From: Merluccius polli
Lineage: Eukaryota; Chordata; Actinopteri; Gadiformes; Merlucciidae
Direction: 5' to 3'
Assembly: GCA_030340625.1 (NCBI GenBank)
Contig: JAOPHQ010000569.1
Location: 248,001-312,000 of the forward strand
DNA: 64,000 bases
Positions 33,040-44,948 of the stretch are shown piece after piece. Within the stretch, counting starts at the first letter, position 1, and every line of letters begins with the position of its first letter. Below the pieces are notes generated by a model. The model saw nothing but the letters and a program-made list of their open reading frames with translations, was not told the origin of the DNA and ran no database searches. Made by a program: the position numbers and the translations under genes.

Positions 33040-34081
33040 ACAATATATAAATAATGTTATATTAATGTAAATAATATAAATAATGGCAAAACAAATGGCT
33101 TTTAAAGGTCACATGAGCATCATCCTCCTCCTGAATAGTCCGCTAAAACTACAGCTAATTTTTACCTATGACTCGTATATACCACTATATACTATATCAC
33201 TCCCAGACCGCTGGAAGTCAGCTATTCATTATATCACCTTCATAATTATAATGTGTGTGTGTGTGTGGTGTGTGTGTGTGGGGGGGGGGAGAAAGACCAA
33301 GACTGTGTGTGTGTGTGTGTGGGTGTGTGTGTTGGTGACACTATTTGTATTTGTCTTTTAGGACTGAATTAACATTGCTGTGTAATCACTCTGCATTATG
33401 CGCTGTGTTCAATAGCCTGACAGCTCTGGTCTGGAGCTTGTCAGGCAGAGCCTGTCAATATGTTGGTTTACACACACACACACACACACACACATTCACA
33501 CACACACTTTCGCGCACGCACATGCACGCGCACGCACACACACACTTCACTTGCACAATGGCTGTTATGGGTGTGGGTGATCACACCCCCACACACCAGG
33601 AACATGCTATGGCCTTCTCATATACAAATGCACAAACACTTCCTGTACACACATTTGGAATGCACGTATGTACAGGTGACACCCCATCGACATGGACTCT
33701 TACTTTCAATCTCACGCACGCACGCAAACACACACACACACACACGCGCGCACACACACATACCCACACCAACACACTCCCTTTAGGGTAGGCATGACTT
33801 ATATACTGTGGGGCGGAGGAGATAAGGCAGTTCTGTGATCAATAGTACTTTGGTGGCAAACACTCCCTATCCCTCCGCCCTCAGGATATATACTGTTGGA
33901 GGGCAATCAAGATCTTAATGGATTTAACCTCTCTCCTCTCTCTTTCTCTCCTTTTTTTCTTCATCTGTTTTTTCTTTCCTTGAAGCTTTTATCTTTACTC
34001 TTATCTCCCCCCTGCGTTCCCCCTTGTTTCTATAGGTCGCTCAATCTTATGTATATAAATATATAAATTGTCTATGTTATA

Positions 34082-34085
<4 letters not shown>
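33040..34085. other. Intergenic with GT/CA microsatellites
   Basis: (GT)n at 33252-33330, (CA)n at 33468-33495 and mixed CA/CG at 33720-33765. No gene. Confidence 0.6.
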
Positions 34086-34130
<45 letters not shown>

Positions 34131-34133
<3 letters not shown>

Positions 34134-34374
34134 GCACGTGCAGAGGGGGGGGCTATGGGTGCCCGAGAGCCCCTGCCCCTTTCCCTCTGAAGGACCAAAG
34201 TGCCCTTTTGAGTGGTCATTTAAATTTCCGTTATCGGCCCCCGCGTCAATAATCGCGCATCAGAAATCCACCGGCAGCACCCCCCCCCCCCGCCGCTCAA
34301 CAATCGTGCAACAGAAATCGTCTGGTAGCACCCCCCCCCCCCCCCCCCCCCCCCCAAAGGGTCTCTGCACGGCC

Positions 34375-34377
<3 letters not shown>
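34131..34377. mobile_element. hAT MITE, CAGGCACGTGCAGAG family
   Basis: 247-bp relative of 20224-20481, in opposite orientation: starts CAGGCACGTGCAGAGG, ends GCACGGCCCTG. It sits inside a TA repeat, so TATATATA flanks both ends. It contains two CAACAATCG units (complement of CGATTGTTG) each beside a C run, the second at about 34331-34355. Confidence 0.8.
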
Positions 34378-34424
<47 letters not shown>

Positions 34425-34609
34425 CATAGACGATAATATATATGCATATTAATATACACAAAGAAAATTACACTGCTATGTTGACCTAGAGAAAGAGAAA
34501 GAGAGAGAGAGAGAGAGGAGGAAGAAAGAAAGAGAGAGAGATAAGTGTTCAATGGCTTGTACTGGTGATTTTTAATTCTCAATGTGTTAGCAACCTAAAC
34601 ACCATGTAT

Positions 34610-34790
34610 ACAAAAATAGTGCATGTATACAAAAATAGTGCAAAACGTCGAAAGGCATCCGAGGGAAAGAAATAAAGTAGCGGTTATCTTCTCGCTTGAG
34701 TTAACTGCTTAACTCAAGCGAGAAGATAACCACAACTTTTTTTTCCCTTGGATGTCTTTCGATGTCTTGCACTATTTTTATAGTCGTGAT
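34610..34790. repeat. Small foldback element
   Basis: Perfect 23-bp arms 34682-34704 and 34709-34731 around a CTGC loop. Pairing continues outward with mismatches (TCGAAAGGCATCCGAGGGAA with its complement near 34740-34762). Confidence 0.7.
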
Positions 34791-36129
34791 GGGTATATTA
34801 TTATTATTATTATTATTATTGGTGTTGTCATTGTTATGATTATTATTATTATTATTAATTATTTTTTCTTTCCCTGAGCTATTGAATAAGTGGGGCAAGC
34901 CAAATATCAGCTTAAACCCAGGTACAGGACTTTCGCCCAGCATGGCTGAGGTTCTGGTCTCGTTACAGAGGAGACAATTCAGGGGGGTATTGCACAAAAC
35001 TAGGATAAAGAAATCCAGGATAATTGAGTAAGCGCGGCTTGGACTATTCTGGGGGGTATTGCACAAAACTAGGATAAGGGATTAAGCCGGGATATGTTTA
35101 CGGATTTAGGTTATCCTGGCTAAATTTAGCCTCAAGTCGGTTGCATGAAAGCAGCTCACACTTATCCCGGCTAAGTTACCATGGTGATTTATTCTCCGCA
35201 GCTAGCCTGCTCCAGACCAGGCTAACAGCCAGGCTAAGCTTAATCCTAGTGATTCACCTGTATTTACACCGTCAATCCTGTGAGGAATTAATGTGTTTTA
35301 CAGCATGTGCATGGTCTTTCTAAGCATGTTGCATCATTTTAATTATCCCGAATTAAAATATTACATACCGGTATAGTCATTTCTCATTTCATTTAAATCT
35401 GTTGGCTGTTTGCAATTGCAACAGTCTTTTTATATTGATTCAAGTGTTATTACTCAGGCCAACACAGTTAAAGTCTATATTTTTTCATACTATGACACAT
35501 TTACGTTTGTGTTTATGAAAGTCTGCCTTTATTACGCAACTGCAGCGCATTTGGAAATGTCAACAAACAGATGAGCGCAACATTCTTATGTCATATGTAT
35601 AAAATGTATTTTAATCACACAAACGAACCTTTGCAACATGTGAAACAGCCCATTGGCTACCATGCATAATAAGCTGTTTTAAATTGCACATTTCAAATCA
35701 CGCAGACGTCACCGAGACCGACCCGAACCCGAGCATAATTTCTAAATATCTGTCCCTGTCCGAACCCGACCCGGCCCGTCGGGTCCCCTCGGGTCCCGTC
35801 GGGCTTGGGTCGGGTATCCAATAAGGAGCCGTTCAGCGGCCGTGACGTATGAAACGCCATGTTCCGATCGGTGATTCTGTGAGCGATCGCGAGGTCTATT
35901 CAAGCATGCCGCTTATCCCAACTAGCTTCACCTGGGGGGTATACTACGAAGCTCGATTAGTGGGTTAGCGAGGTATGTTGCGCTCAAAGCCTGGGTTAGC
36001 TGTCCTACGAAAGTCGCTCTCTTTTAGCGTCGCTATATCACCATGGTAACTTATGCTGGCAACCAAACCTGGTCGGGAGGAGGTTTTCAGCTCAGACTTT
36101 CCGATTAGTTCGGCTTCTTAAAGCTGAGC

Positions 36130-36330
36130 GCCGCTTTCGGGACAGATCCGATCCCTTTATGAGATACAGGTTCTCATCAGAGGGTATTCGCTATTTGGTC
36201 GTCCTTGTTGGACCTTATGAAGGCAATGCTACAAAAAGAAGCCGTGCGCAGTGTGTCTGTGTTTCACTGCGATTTGTTGCCACGGGGACATATTTGCATA
36301 CAGTTGGTGATGCCGAAAATATAAGCAAAA
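36130..36330 (+). pseudogene. HARBI1-like transposase N-terminal fragment
   Basis: Frame including MRYRFSSEGIRYLVVLVGPY, then RSRAQCVCVSLRFVATGTYL and HTVGDAENISK. Harbinger transposases carry this helical N-terminal region (RYRF...L, LRF.ATG.....VGD...ISK) before the DDE nuclease. No nuclease part follows in this element, so it is defective. Confidence 0.65.
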
Positions 36331-36473
36331 AGGTGCCTTGCGATACGCAAGGTTGTAGCTGCCCTAAATACACTGCTAAATATGTTCATGGTGTTTCCCA
36401 ACTTTTTGCCAACACAAACTGTCAAGTTGCAAGTTATCAACTTGCAGGTAAAAGAAAAAACCTGTATACGTGA

Positions 36474-36541
36474 ATGAGCGGTAGAGTGGCGGTAGCGCGT
36501 CAGTCTTCAGATTCTGCGTGCTGGGTTCGATCCCAAGTGAA
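36474..36541 (+). other. tRNA-like sequence in Harbinger-like element
   Basis: GGTAGCGCGTCAGTCT followed by GGGTTCGATCC is very close to the D-arm/anticodon-arm and B-box of elongator tRNA-Met. The acceptor ends do not pair well and the anticodon position reads TCA, so this is a tRNA-derived relic, not a working gene. Confidence 0.5.
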
Positions 36542-36673
36542 GTGGGTATGTGTAGTTTATTAAAAAAAAGTTATATTTCTTATGTCATATGGAATACTTA
36601 TTCATTAATGTTATGGAATTATCCAGTTTTGTAATCTAGATGAGGGTAAAAGGCATGATGATGGACAGGCAAC

Positions 36674-36737
36674 ATATGAACCCCGGTCGCTGGCGTTCAG
36701 CTCACATACTAATCCACCACACCACCGTCGCTACCAT
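36674..36737 (-). other. Second tRNA-like sequence, opposite strand
   Basis: On the minus strand GGTGGTGTGGTGGATTAGTA then GACCGGGGTTCATAT resembles A- and B-boxes of an RNA polymerase III internal promoter. No clean cloverleaf. Confidence 0.4.
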
Positions 36738-36837
36738 CCAACACATGCAATACGTTTCTTACATATTGTATTTGAAAGGAATTCCCTAAATTACACAAAA
36801 AAGCAAGTTGGAGGTTGCTTTTGCATTTTGCAATCAT

Positions 36838-36906
36838 ATGCGTAAGAATTGTTCGCCATTAATCCCAATAGAGTATTAGGATTAATGGCGAACAATTCTT
36901 ACGCAT
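36838..36906. repeat. Perfect 28-bp hairpin
   Basis: Arms 36838-36865 and 36879-36906 are exact complements around a 13-base loop. Confidence 0.9.
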
Positions 36907-37544
36907 TCACAGAATCTGCTGTTTTTTGCCAGCATGGGCAACTGTATCGCCCCTTGCCGTTATTTGCTTTTTAAACTCCTCGTATGAGTTCATAATCACG
37001 ACTTGCTCCTCCTGAGTGACATACATAGCCCGTGTTCGCTCCCTCGGATCCATTGCGTCAAGGTGAATGACGTTGGGTTACGCCCTTTCAAGGGCGTAGA
37101 TTTGCGTGGGGACCGAAGGACATGTCCCCACCAATATTCAATAACGACTGAAATGTCCCCACCAATATTGAGGCAAACGGAAAAAAGCGCCTTGCGCGTT
37201 ACACAAAGGGTTAAATAAATTTCGACGTCCGTAATCTAGGTACCGCCTCCAAAAATACGTCTTGAGGGTCTGGTCTGGTCAGGTCTGTTTTTTTTATTGG
37301 CTTAGCTCCCTGTATCAAACTATATAGGCTACTCCCCCTCAACACTGCCTGTATACTGACGATTCCCAATACCTTAGAGGCGCGTTCACTAAACCTTACC
37401 ACTGTAGGCCTACTTTAGCCAATCGGTAATAGGGTAGGGGCTGGTCTTGGGTTTTGGCCAATCAGATTAATTCAGCAGTCACTCCACGTGCGAATGTGAT
37501 AGTCTAGGCAGAATTTCTGAAAATGTGCTTATTTAAAGTGCTGG

Positions 37545-38694
37545 AGGCATTTTGTGATAATTTATATTGTACAACATTTCTAGGGGTATTAAGGGGTGCT
37601 GAATCCAAATCTGCTGTATATGAAGCTCAAAAATGTCCCACAATGCCTCAAAATTGAGAAATTCAAAATGGCCACCATCGCCAGGCTGAAATCTGTTTTT
37701 CAGTATATTTTTTTGACTAAACAAGATGAAAACATGAAATAAATGTGCTTTTGTAAGTTTTCCTACATGGGCAATTCAATGCCATATTCAGATTTGAGAT
37801 GTAATGTGAAGAAACTGCTTAGACATTGCAAATACAGGTGTTTTTAACTATGAATAATTGCTCTTTCTCTAAGTTATTATTATTACTATTGTTGATATTA
37901 TCACGCTGTGTTTACTTACTTTGCATTTTGTTTTGAGGACAAATGTACAAACAAATATAAAAAGTTACAAACTTTAATTAAATATTCACAGGTTTTCACA
38001 AATGGGGAATTTAACATCCTGTCAATAATCAGCTTGAAAATCACACAAGTAGAGAAAAACATCATCATTAGTGCTAAAGAAGTTGTCAATCAAATAAGAT
38101 CAAAAAGCAGGAAGATCCATGGATCATGGTGATATTCACTTAACTATATCCCAGTAGAAGTTACAATGACAGCTTATTCGCAGTCCTCTTCAATAATAAG
38201 CTGATTATTGACAGGATGTTAAATTCCCCATTTGTGAAAACCTGTGAATATTTAATTAAAGTTTGTAACTTTTTATATTTGTTTGTACATTTGTCCTCAA
38301 AACAAAATGCAAAGTAAGTAAACACAGCGTGATAATATCAACAATAATAGTAATAATAATAATAACTTAGAGAAAGAGCAATTATTCATAGTTAAAAACG
38401 CCTGTATTTGCAATGTCTAAGCAGTTTCTTCACATTACATCTCAAATCTGAATATGGCATTGAATTGCCCATGTAGGAGAACTTACAAAAGCACATTTAT
38501 TTCATGTTTTCATCTTGTTTAGTCAAAAATATATACTGAAAAACAGATTTCAGCCTGGCGATGGCGGCCATTTTGAATTTCTCAATTTTGAGGCATTGTG
38601 GGACATTTTTTAGCTTCATATACAGCAGATTTGGATTCAGCACCCCTTAATACCCCTAGAAATGTTGTACAATATAAATTATCACAAAATGCCT
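37545..38694. repeat. Large palindrome with about 490-bp arms
   Basis: 37545-38035 and 38198-38694 are near-perfect inverted copies separated by about 160 bp of unrelated spacer. Differences are few (mainly the ATT microsatellite length near 37870 and 38345). A very long, little-diverged foldback; no protein recognised in arms or spacer. Confidence 0.9.
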
Positions 38695-39148
38695 TCGGGG
38701 TTCTGATTTTGTGAAAATTGACCCTGTCTATGATGGATACAATTCTAAATGTACGTGTCCGATTTTAATAAAAAATGGATGTCTCCTTGTTCATGCCCTT
38801 TAGTCAATGGTAAGGCTACTAATCAATTCCTAGTTACTTTTGAGTATTATATTGCCACCGACTGACCTTTCTTGGTAGAGCTGTAGTATCCGTAGTCTCA
38901 GTAGCCTATGCTATACAAGCAATACGTAAGTGACTAGTTAAAAGCAGGGATGAATTTCTGAACAAGCCTACCAGGCTCAGGGTCCCAAGAGCTCTGGTGC
39001 TTTACATAAAGATGCCACTGTGATATAGGCTTGTATTGGGTTTGTGCATGTCATGTGTGAATAATGTCCATTTATATCCAAAAAAAGTAATCAGAATTGC
39101 CAGATAATTACGTTGTTATATCTTGGCTTAGGCCGGGGTAGGGTTAAC

Positions 39149-39178
39149 CCCCCCCCCCCCCTTTTTTTTTTTTTTTTT
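39149..39178. repeat. C run followed by T run
   Basis: About twelve C then eighteen T within element Z; such a run is prone to assembly length error. Confidence 0.85.
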
Positions 39179-40619
39179 ACTATCACCCCTGTAGTAGTGT
39201 CCCCACCAAAGCTCAGACCAAACCTACGCCCTTGCGCCCTTTTTATGTGAACGCGCATTGAACCTAAAGCGGAAAACCTGGCTTGACAAATTTACCTTTA
39301 AGTGAGCTTCGTGGAACCGTTTAACTCTGATTGCGAGTTTCGTATTTAGCAATCGAGGTTTTCCCAAGAAAGCCTGGATATGTTCAGCGCGCTTCGTAGT
39401 ATACCCCCCTGACGTGACTTAGCCGCGCCTATTTATCCTGGCTTGGCAATCGTGCAACCGATTAAGCCAGGATACCGCCGAGCAGAATAGTTCAAGCCTG
39501 CGCTTACTCAATTATCCTGGATTTCTTTATCCTAGTTTTGTGCAATACCCCCCTGCTCGGCGGTATCCTGGCTTATTCGGTTGCACGATTGCCAAGCCAG
39601 GATAAATAGTCGCGGCTAAATCACGTCAGGTGAAGCTAGTTGGGATAAGCGGCATGCTTGAATAGACCTCGCGATCGCTCACAGAATCACCGATTGGAAC
39701 ATGGCGTTTCATACGTCACGGCCGCTGAACAGCTCCTTATTATTGGATACCCGACCCAAGCCCGACGGGACCCGACGGTACCCGAGGGGACCCGACGGGC
39801 CGGGTCGGGTTCGGACAGATCAGGGGCCGTATTCACAAAGCATTTTATCTTACCGCTAGGAGTGCTCCTAACTCGCGCTAAAACATTTTACGTAGGAGTT
39901 TTTTCTTAAAAGTTATTCACAAAGCCGCTGACACCTACTCATACTAAGGATACATCACTAAGAGTGAACTAAGAGTGACGCGCCGTTGCTATGGATTACG
40001 TCGATTCTCGTGCACGAGTTTGGAAGCGGTCAGTACGGTGATTGGTTGTTCAGAGCAGGCGGTCTCTGTGGAAACGAGCCCACTAATCACCGAAGAACAA
40101 GGAAGTAGCCTCGGCTAGACATTCCTATCAAATAGTTATGGACAGTGCAGTTAGCAGAATACACGCATGACGACAAGTTTGTGCAGACCACGATAATGAC
40201 GTTGTAGCCTATATGCACGTTAAAGAGAGAGAGAAAAAGCAAACAATAAAAATACGTAGGCTAAATTGCATTAATTCAAGGAGGCAATTAAAAGCAGCAA
40301 ACTATTATCCAATGATCGTATCTCCACTATTCAACACTTTAAATAACAGCCCATACCGGTTGTGGATATTGACGCATACAGTGATCACTGTGATCACATC
40401 CTCTCTCCACAAGAGTTCGTGTATTTGTGTGTGCCCTAACATATATGGAGGAAAACAGTAAACAATAATAAATATGGATTCAACAAATAAAAGGCGACAA
40501 AGAGCTAATACGATGTTTTTTACGCATAGGACTAATCGTAATCTGCGTAATCACTTGCATGTTATACTTTAACTGTGCTCCCAGTTGTGGACTGAGATAG
40601 GGTGTCAAGACGTCTTGCA

Positions 40620-40860
40620 GGGATAGCCGCTGTCACCCTGCAAGTGACACCCAACTGGTACAAGGTGCCTCACGCCTCAGACCGCTCTCCATTAAAATAC
40701 GCGGATGGGTAGACCCTGCAGGCCACTTTGCAACAACATCAAGAATGTTAAAAGTTGCATCAACAACAATCTGCGTGTTGATGGAATGTACTTTCTTTCT
40801 ATTGACGAACACGTCCTCATCTTTTGATGGCGCAATGATTTGTATGTGCGTCCAGTAGCG
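40620..40860 (-). pseudogene. HARBI1-like transposase, C-terminal nuclease piece
   Basis: Continues the preceding piece across the hAT insertion: THIQIIAPSKDEDVFVNRKK, then VHSINTQIVVDATFNILDVV and AKWPAGSTHPRIL. VNRK.....N.Q.V.D, with the second acidic residue, and the KWPGSTHDSR-type block are typical of HARBI1. The frame then decays before the final Glu region. Confidence 0.8.
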
Positions 40861-42051
40861 TGCGGTGAGCCTCAATTTCAGTGGGGCGAAGCTACCCGTG
40901 TGGCCGACCACGCCCACAATATGTTTTTTAATGTGTATTTTTGAGCTACATTAATAGATGCTAACTAAACTAATTATGAACAAAAATACCGAACGTGCTT
41001 TGAAGCTTTGAACGTGTCAGCCGCAACACATGCATGATGTCGGGCGAATTAGTATGTGCAATGGAAACACCAACCAGGTCTGGAATCATCTTTAGCTCGA
41101 GCTGTATAATACAGTAACGAAGTGTATAGACCCCTTCGAGTGCAACGTCACAGAAATATGCGCACGCGTCTTGGGGTCAGAAAAACACCTACTTACATAG
41201 ACTTTCACTAACGAAGTCCAAACAAAAAGTCTAAAATGCCGACCTGTAGCGCTGTTGGATGTGAAAATAGGACCAGCAGTGGCGTTGACCAGATTAGGAC
41301 ATTGTCCACTGGTTTAAGAATAAATAAATAAACTTACCCCGCCATGCAGGTGCAGTTAGCCGTGTGAACGTAGCACTTCTCCTTGTTGTAGATCACCCAT
41401 GCCTTGTACAACCATGTCTTCTTCCCTTGACGCTAATTAACCCAATCTTTAATGGAGCTGGGTCTGGCAAACTATCGCCGTCAGCCAATACCAATTTGAT
41501 GAGATATTATTCCCGGTCCTTAATCGGCAACGAGAGAGCATATTCGGAAATATTCTGAGGAGAATCGTTGACAGCCATGTACTTCACTTTGTTTTCTGAC
41601 CCCATTAGGCGCGAAAAGACGTGTGCGCATTCTCGTGGCTTGGAATGTTTACAAACAATGAAAGGGTCTATTGGCGGAGTAATTCTAGTTGACCATGGGG
41701 CGGATAAGTTTACGACCATATAGGACTCTATTAGCGCGGGCTGAAATCCCTATTGCAGCCTGCAGGGGTACGTGATGAACATACGGAGGAGCGCGACCGT
41801 TGAGTTGAACGCCCCAACATTGAAGGATTACGCTCAAGTAGAATTGCCACCATCCAAAACTTGATGTCAACGTACCAAAAATAGTGTAAAGGTCTACAGA
41901 AACTATAGATAGTTAATGTGATGCAAATATTATTAGAAATAGATTCATGGAGCTGGAGCAAGGATTTTTGGAGGAACTATTTTTTTGGGAGCCCGCTCTT
42001 GCAAGTAGGTGGTTCGTCGCCCCACCTGCCCACATGAGCCGCACGCTACTG
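40853..42051. mobile_element. hAT element (S) inside the HARBI1-like gene
   Basis: Ends CAGTAGCGTGCGG and CCGCACGCTACTG, with the 8-bp duplication TGTGCGTC (40845-40852 and 42052-42059), size and CAG start typical of hAT. It contains no hAT transposase, but a THAP-like peptide start at 41236. Length 1,199 bp. Confidence 0.82.
41236..41325 (+). pseudogene. THAP-domain start, fragment
   Basis: An ATG at 41236 opens MPTCSAVGCENRTSSG, the C..(A)..C start of a THAP zinc finger as found in P-element transposases and host THAP proteins, and then reaches stops. Neighbouring partly inverted words (ggggtcagaaaaac at about 41175; its complement at about 41600) suggest that a P-type MITE of about 550 bp is nested here. 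Low certainty on borders. Confidence 0.5.
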
Positions 42052-42136
42052 TGTGCGTCCCGTCAACAGCACCGACCACACCGGCATACCTGCATGCCAT
42101 GAAGTTGGCTTTGATCCTGTGTAGTTGTTGATTGTC
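42052..42136 (-). pseudogene. HARBI1-like transposase, middle piece with first catalytic Asp
   Basis: Reads QQLHRIKANFMACRYAGVVG followed by AVDGTH, the block holding the first acidic residue of the Harbinger DDE nuclease. A hAT element (40853-42051) is inserted directly in the DGTH codons; its TSD is part of this motif. Confidence 0.75.
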
Positions 42137-42255
42137 CAAAGGAAACCGGATAAACTGTTGGATGATATTAATGGTATTATTTCAGCCTTAACCAACTTTG
42201 AACTGAGCTCTGGCAGCTCTTCTAGCCTGTATGTAAATATAGGATCATTGTGGAA

Positions 42256-42294
<39 letters not shown>

Positions 42295-42517
42295 TGTATG
42301 TATTTTATATTCTATTTTTATTATTTTATTATTATTGTGTTGTGTTGGTGTTATGGACTTTTCATGAGATGTGTCCTTAATAAAGTTTGAATTTAATTGA
42401 ATTGATATGTGGTCTACAGAGCGCGTTGATGGTTTGGTTTATGGCTTACTGATGGTTGCGATATTCCTAAATCGTGCATGCATAAGCATGCATTGCACCC
42501 CCAAAAAAATTGTTTGC

Positions 42518-42518
<1 letters not shown>

Positions 42519-42550
<32 letters not shown>
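42519..42550. repeat. Long C run
   Basis: About 32 consecutive C, in element V just before TAGCCTGGTCACCAGCC; the run length is unlikely to be exact. Confidence 0.85.
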
Positions 42551-42763
42551 TAGCCTGGTCACCAGCCTCTCGTACTACATTTCATTTGTACAGAGAGTCT
42601 GGCCACTCACCATTGACAATTGTTAACTAACTGAAGGCGGGTGCTCTGTTGAAGTTTAAAACTATTGGATCTGCCCAGTGCCACTCCGAATCTGCCATAA
42701 CCAATCGCTAACGTTTGGTCGTGACGTATTTCATGCGCCAGAAACCACGTTGCGCGCAGTATA

Positions 42764-43501
42764 CAGTGTTGCCAGATTGGGCGGTTTTCCGCCCAATTGG
42801 GCTACTTTTGTTTACGTCAGGCGGGGAAAAAACACATTGGGCTGGTGAATAAAATTTGGGCTGCTTTTGTCCACATTTGGCGAGTTTTAATATTGTGAAA
42901 ACAGCACTCTTTCTCTCTTTTAAATAAATAAATAGCTTTAATACATAAATAAATAGCTTTAATACATAAATAATTGATGCAAGTTGTAGGTTATTCAATC
43001 GGCATCTTTTTTTTTTTTCAATCGGCATCATTTCATTTGGCAACTTAACCGTGACGTCAGTTCAGCAAAGCCGCCACACTCGCTGCTAAGCAGCGAGGAG
43101 AAAAAGAGGGGGAGGGAGAGAGAGAGGAGAAAAAGAGAGGCAGGGAGAGGCACTCTGTGCATTGTTTTGTTTGTTTTAAATTGTTTTCCAAGTAGTCCTC
43201 ATACAGGTAATTTGTGATGTAAATAATGATATTTAAAAGTGCACCTTTTTACAATTTTTGCAGGTTTTTGCAATTTGCAAAAACCTATTTATCTATCATT
43301 TATGTGTGGTTATTTGACGCAGATATGAAGCTCTTGATACTTACGAGTGTTTTCTATTGTTGTTGTTTTCTATATGTGTTATGATTTTACGGGTTTACAC
43401 GGGTGTCTGGCAACTTTGTGGTTTGGGCTGGTTTTTATTGGATTGGGCGGGTTCTAAGATGTGATTGGGCTGGAAACTGTCAATCTCATCTGGCAACACT
43501 G
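42764..43501. mobile_element. hAT element (R), CAGTGTTGCCAGAT ends
   Basis: 738 bp; left end CAGTGTTGCCAGATTGGGCG, right end CATCTGGCAACACTG; exact 8-bp duplication GCAGTATA (42756-42763 and 43502-43509). TTGGGC-rich near both ends. No transposase. It may lie within a further element whose ends, AGCCTGG at 42552 and CCAGGCT near 43745, are weakly matched. Confidence 0.82.
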
Positions 43502-43819
43502 GCAGTATACAAACGGCAGATGCAGTGAGCATTAGCATTAGCCTCCGCCCGCCTCCGTACTTACGCTCAATAACTGAAATTCGCGCACGACCTCTACGTC
43601 ACTGTTCTCAGGCCGCGCCTCCTGTTCGCTGATTGGACAGGTAAAACTTTCCCGGGAGAAAACCCGCGAATATGCCGAAAACCCAGACAGAGTACTGAAG
43701 GGAAATGAAAATTGAGCGGAAGTACGTCGGAGGGCGGAGCCAGGCTCCCCCCCCGTCGACAATCGCGTACTGGTCCCCACCACTTTCATAGTAGCCTACT
43801 GGTGCACCCCCTGTAATCT

Positions 43820-43968
43820 CAGATGCACCCCAAGGCATTCTGTTCTGGAACCGGGCCTGCATCCCGCACTAATTGCACAACAAGTTTTATACCCTCACGA
43901 TTTAGCCTATATCTCTTGATCAATTCACAGTCTTCCACTGTCTCCAAAACATTACGTCTCGCAGTCAT
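43820..43968 (-). pseudogene. HARBI1-like transposase, N-terminal piece
   Basis: Starts at an ATG (43968-43966) and reads MTARRNVLETVEDCELIKRY, then RLNREGIKLVVQLVRDAGPV before a stop near 43824. This is the helical N-terminal region of Harbinger transposases (YRLNREGI...LV.L...). The next part of the protein is displaced by insertions. Confidence 0.7.
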
Positions 43969-44948
43969 TTTCCGATTCTTTGTGAATAGGTCTTAGTGAG
44001 TTAGGAGTCCTCTCGAGGACTTTTAGGCTCTCCTAGACTTAGGTGTTACTTTTAGGCCTAAAATACTTTGTGAATTGCTCTTAGTGAAAAAAATTAGGAG
44101 TCCTAAATTTAAGACTGACACGCCCATTATTTTTAGGAGTTTCTCCTAAATTCGCCAGTTAGGAGCTACTTTTAGCGCTAAGATCCTTTGTGAATACGGC
44201 CCCAGAGCTATAGAGAAAACAGAGTTGCGACACGCTTTGATGTCGCCGCCAGGGCTGTCACGTGGTTCATGTAAGCCTCAATAGTTCCAAACAAACCGCA
44301 AGCTGCCATAGCGGTCATTGACTTGTATTGACAGAGTGAGCTATTGCATGGTAAATATCAAAATAAAACACACGTTTTTGCGCTATTGCATGTATGTTAT
44401 CGTCAATTATGCTTTTGAGCTGTAGTACTGCATTGATTACTTTTGAATAATAATAATAATACACTTTTGGCGGGAGAAGTTCGTGTTAGCTTGGTTAGGT
44501 TACTTACGTGAGTGATGCTAAATTTATAAGGTTGGTTGTTCTGTATTTGCACTTAGATAAACAAGTTACCATTTAATTTGTACCATTATTATTATTATTG
44601 CACTCTTAGCACTTACCTGTTTTGTGAAATGTCAGCTTTTCCAAAGTACGTTTTATCTTTATTACCAAGTTTAGTTATTTTGAAAGGACATGTAGGAGAC
44701 TAAAGGACATTTAGTTATTTTTGTAGGACATGGATCAGAACCATGGAGATTTTAAGATGGAGCCATGTATCAGATCTATCAAACAACCACTAATTATGCT
44801 TGAATATGATCAGTTAAAATCTAACTCTACAAGCAACTATTCACACTTGCAATTTATGTTAGAGCTGATGGACTGGAATACGTATGACTGGTACAAAAGC
44901 TGTTAAATAAACAAGAATTATTAAAGAATTATTGAAACAAGAACGTGT

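Larger units (their letters stand above)
35935..39408 (+). mobile_element. PIF/Harbinger-like element (Z) inside X1
   Basis: Ends are GGGGGTATACTACGAAGC and its complement; TSD CTG (35932-35934 and 39409-39411). The intact target (cacCTGacg) is visible in the partner arm of X2. It encodes the N-terminus of a HARBI1-like protein at about 36130-36330 and contains two tRNA-like segments, a short hairpin (36838-36906) and a large palindrome (37545-38694). Confidence 0.8.
35052..39552. mobile_element. Second copy of the same family (X1), inverted, nested in X2
   Basis: Same ends (GGGGGTATTGCACAAAACTA at 35052; complement ending 39552), TSD CTG (35049-35051 and 39553-39555). Removing it restores X2's left end. 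X1 lies in the opposite orientation to X2, so nearly all of X1 pairs with X2: 35052-35830 with 47051-47751, and 35830-35934 plus 39412-39485 with 39556-39790. X1 is itself split by 35935-39408. Confidence 0.8.
39834..44202 (-). mobile_element. PIF/Harbinger element with HARBI1-type transposase (V), inside U
   Basis: Ends GGGCCGTATTCACAAAGCAT and the complement of GGGCCGTATTCACAAAGGAT; TSD CAG (39831-39833 and 44203-44205). Subterminal zones share AGGAG/CTCCTA words. The HARBI1-like gene runs on the minus strand in three recognisable pieces (43968-43820, 42136-42052, 40852-40620), separated by younger insertions. Confidence 0.82.

Noticed and set aside
36474..36541. Functional tRNA (anticodon position TCA, possible tRNA-Sec)
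   Set aside because: The acceptor stem does not pair and the length is that of an ordinary tRNA relic, not the long tRNA-Sec.
42552..43751. A further element with AGCCTGG ends around the hAT R
   Set aside because: The ends match over only about seven bases and no duplication is visible; kept as a remark only.
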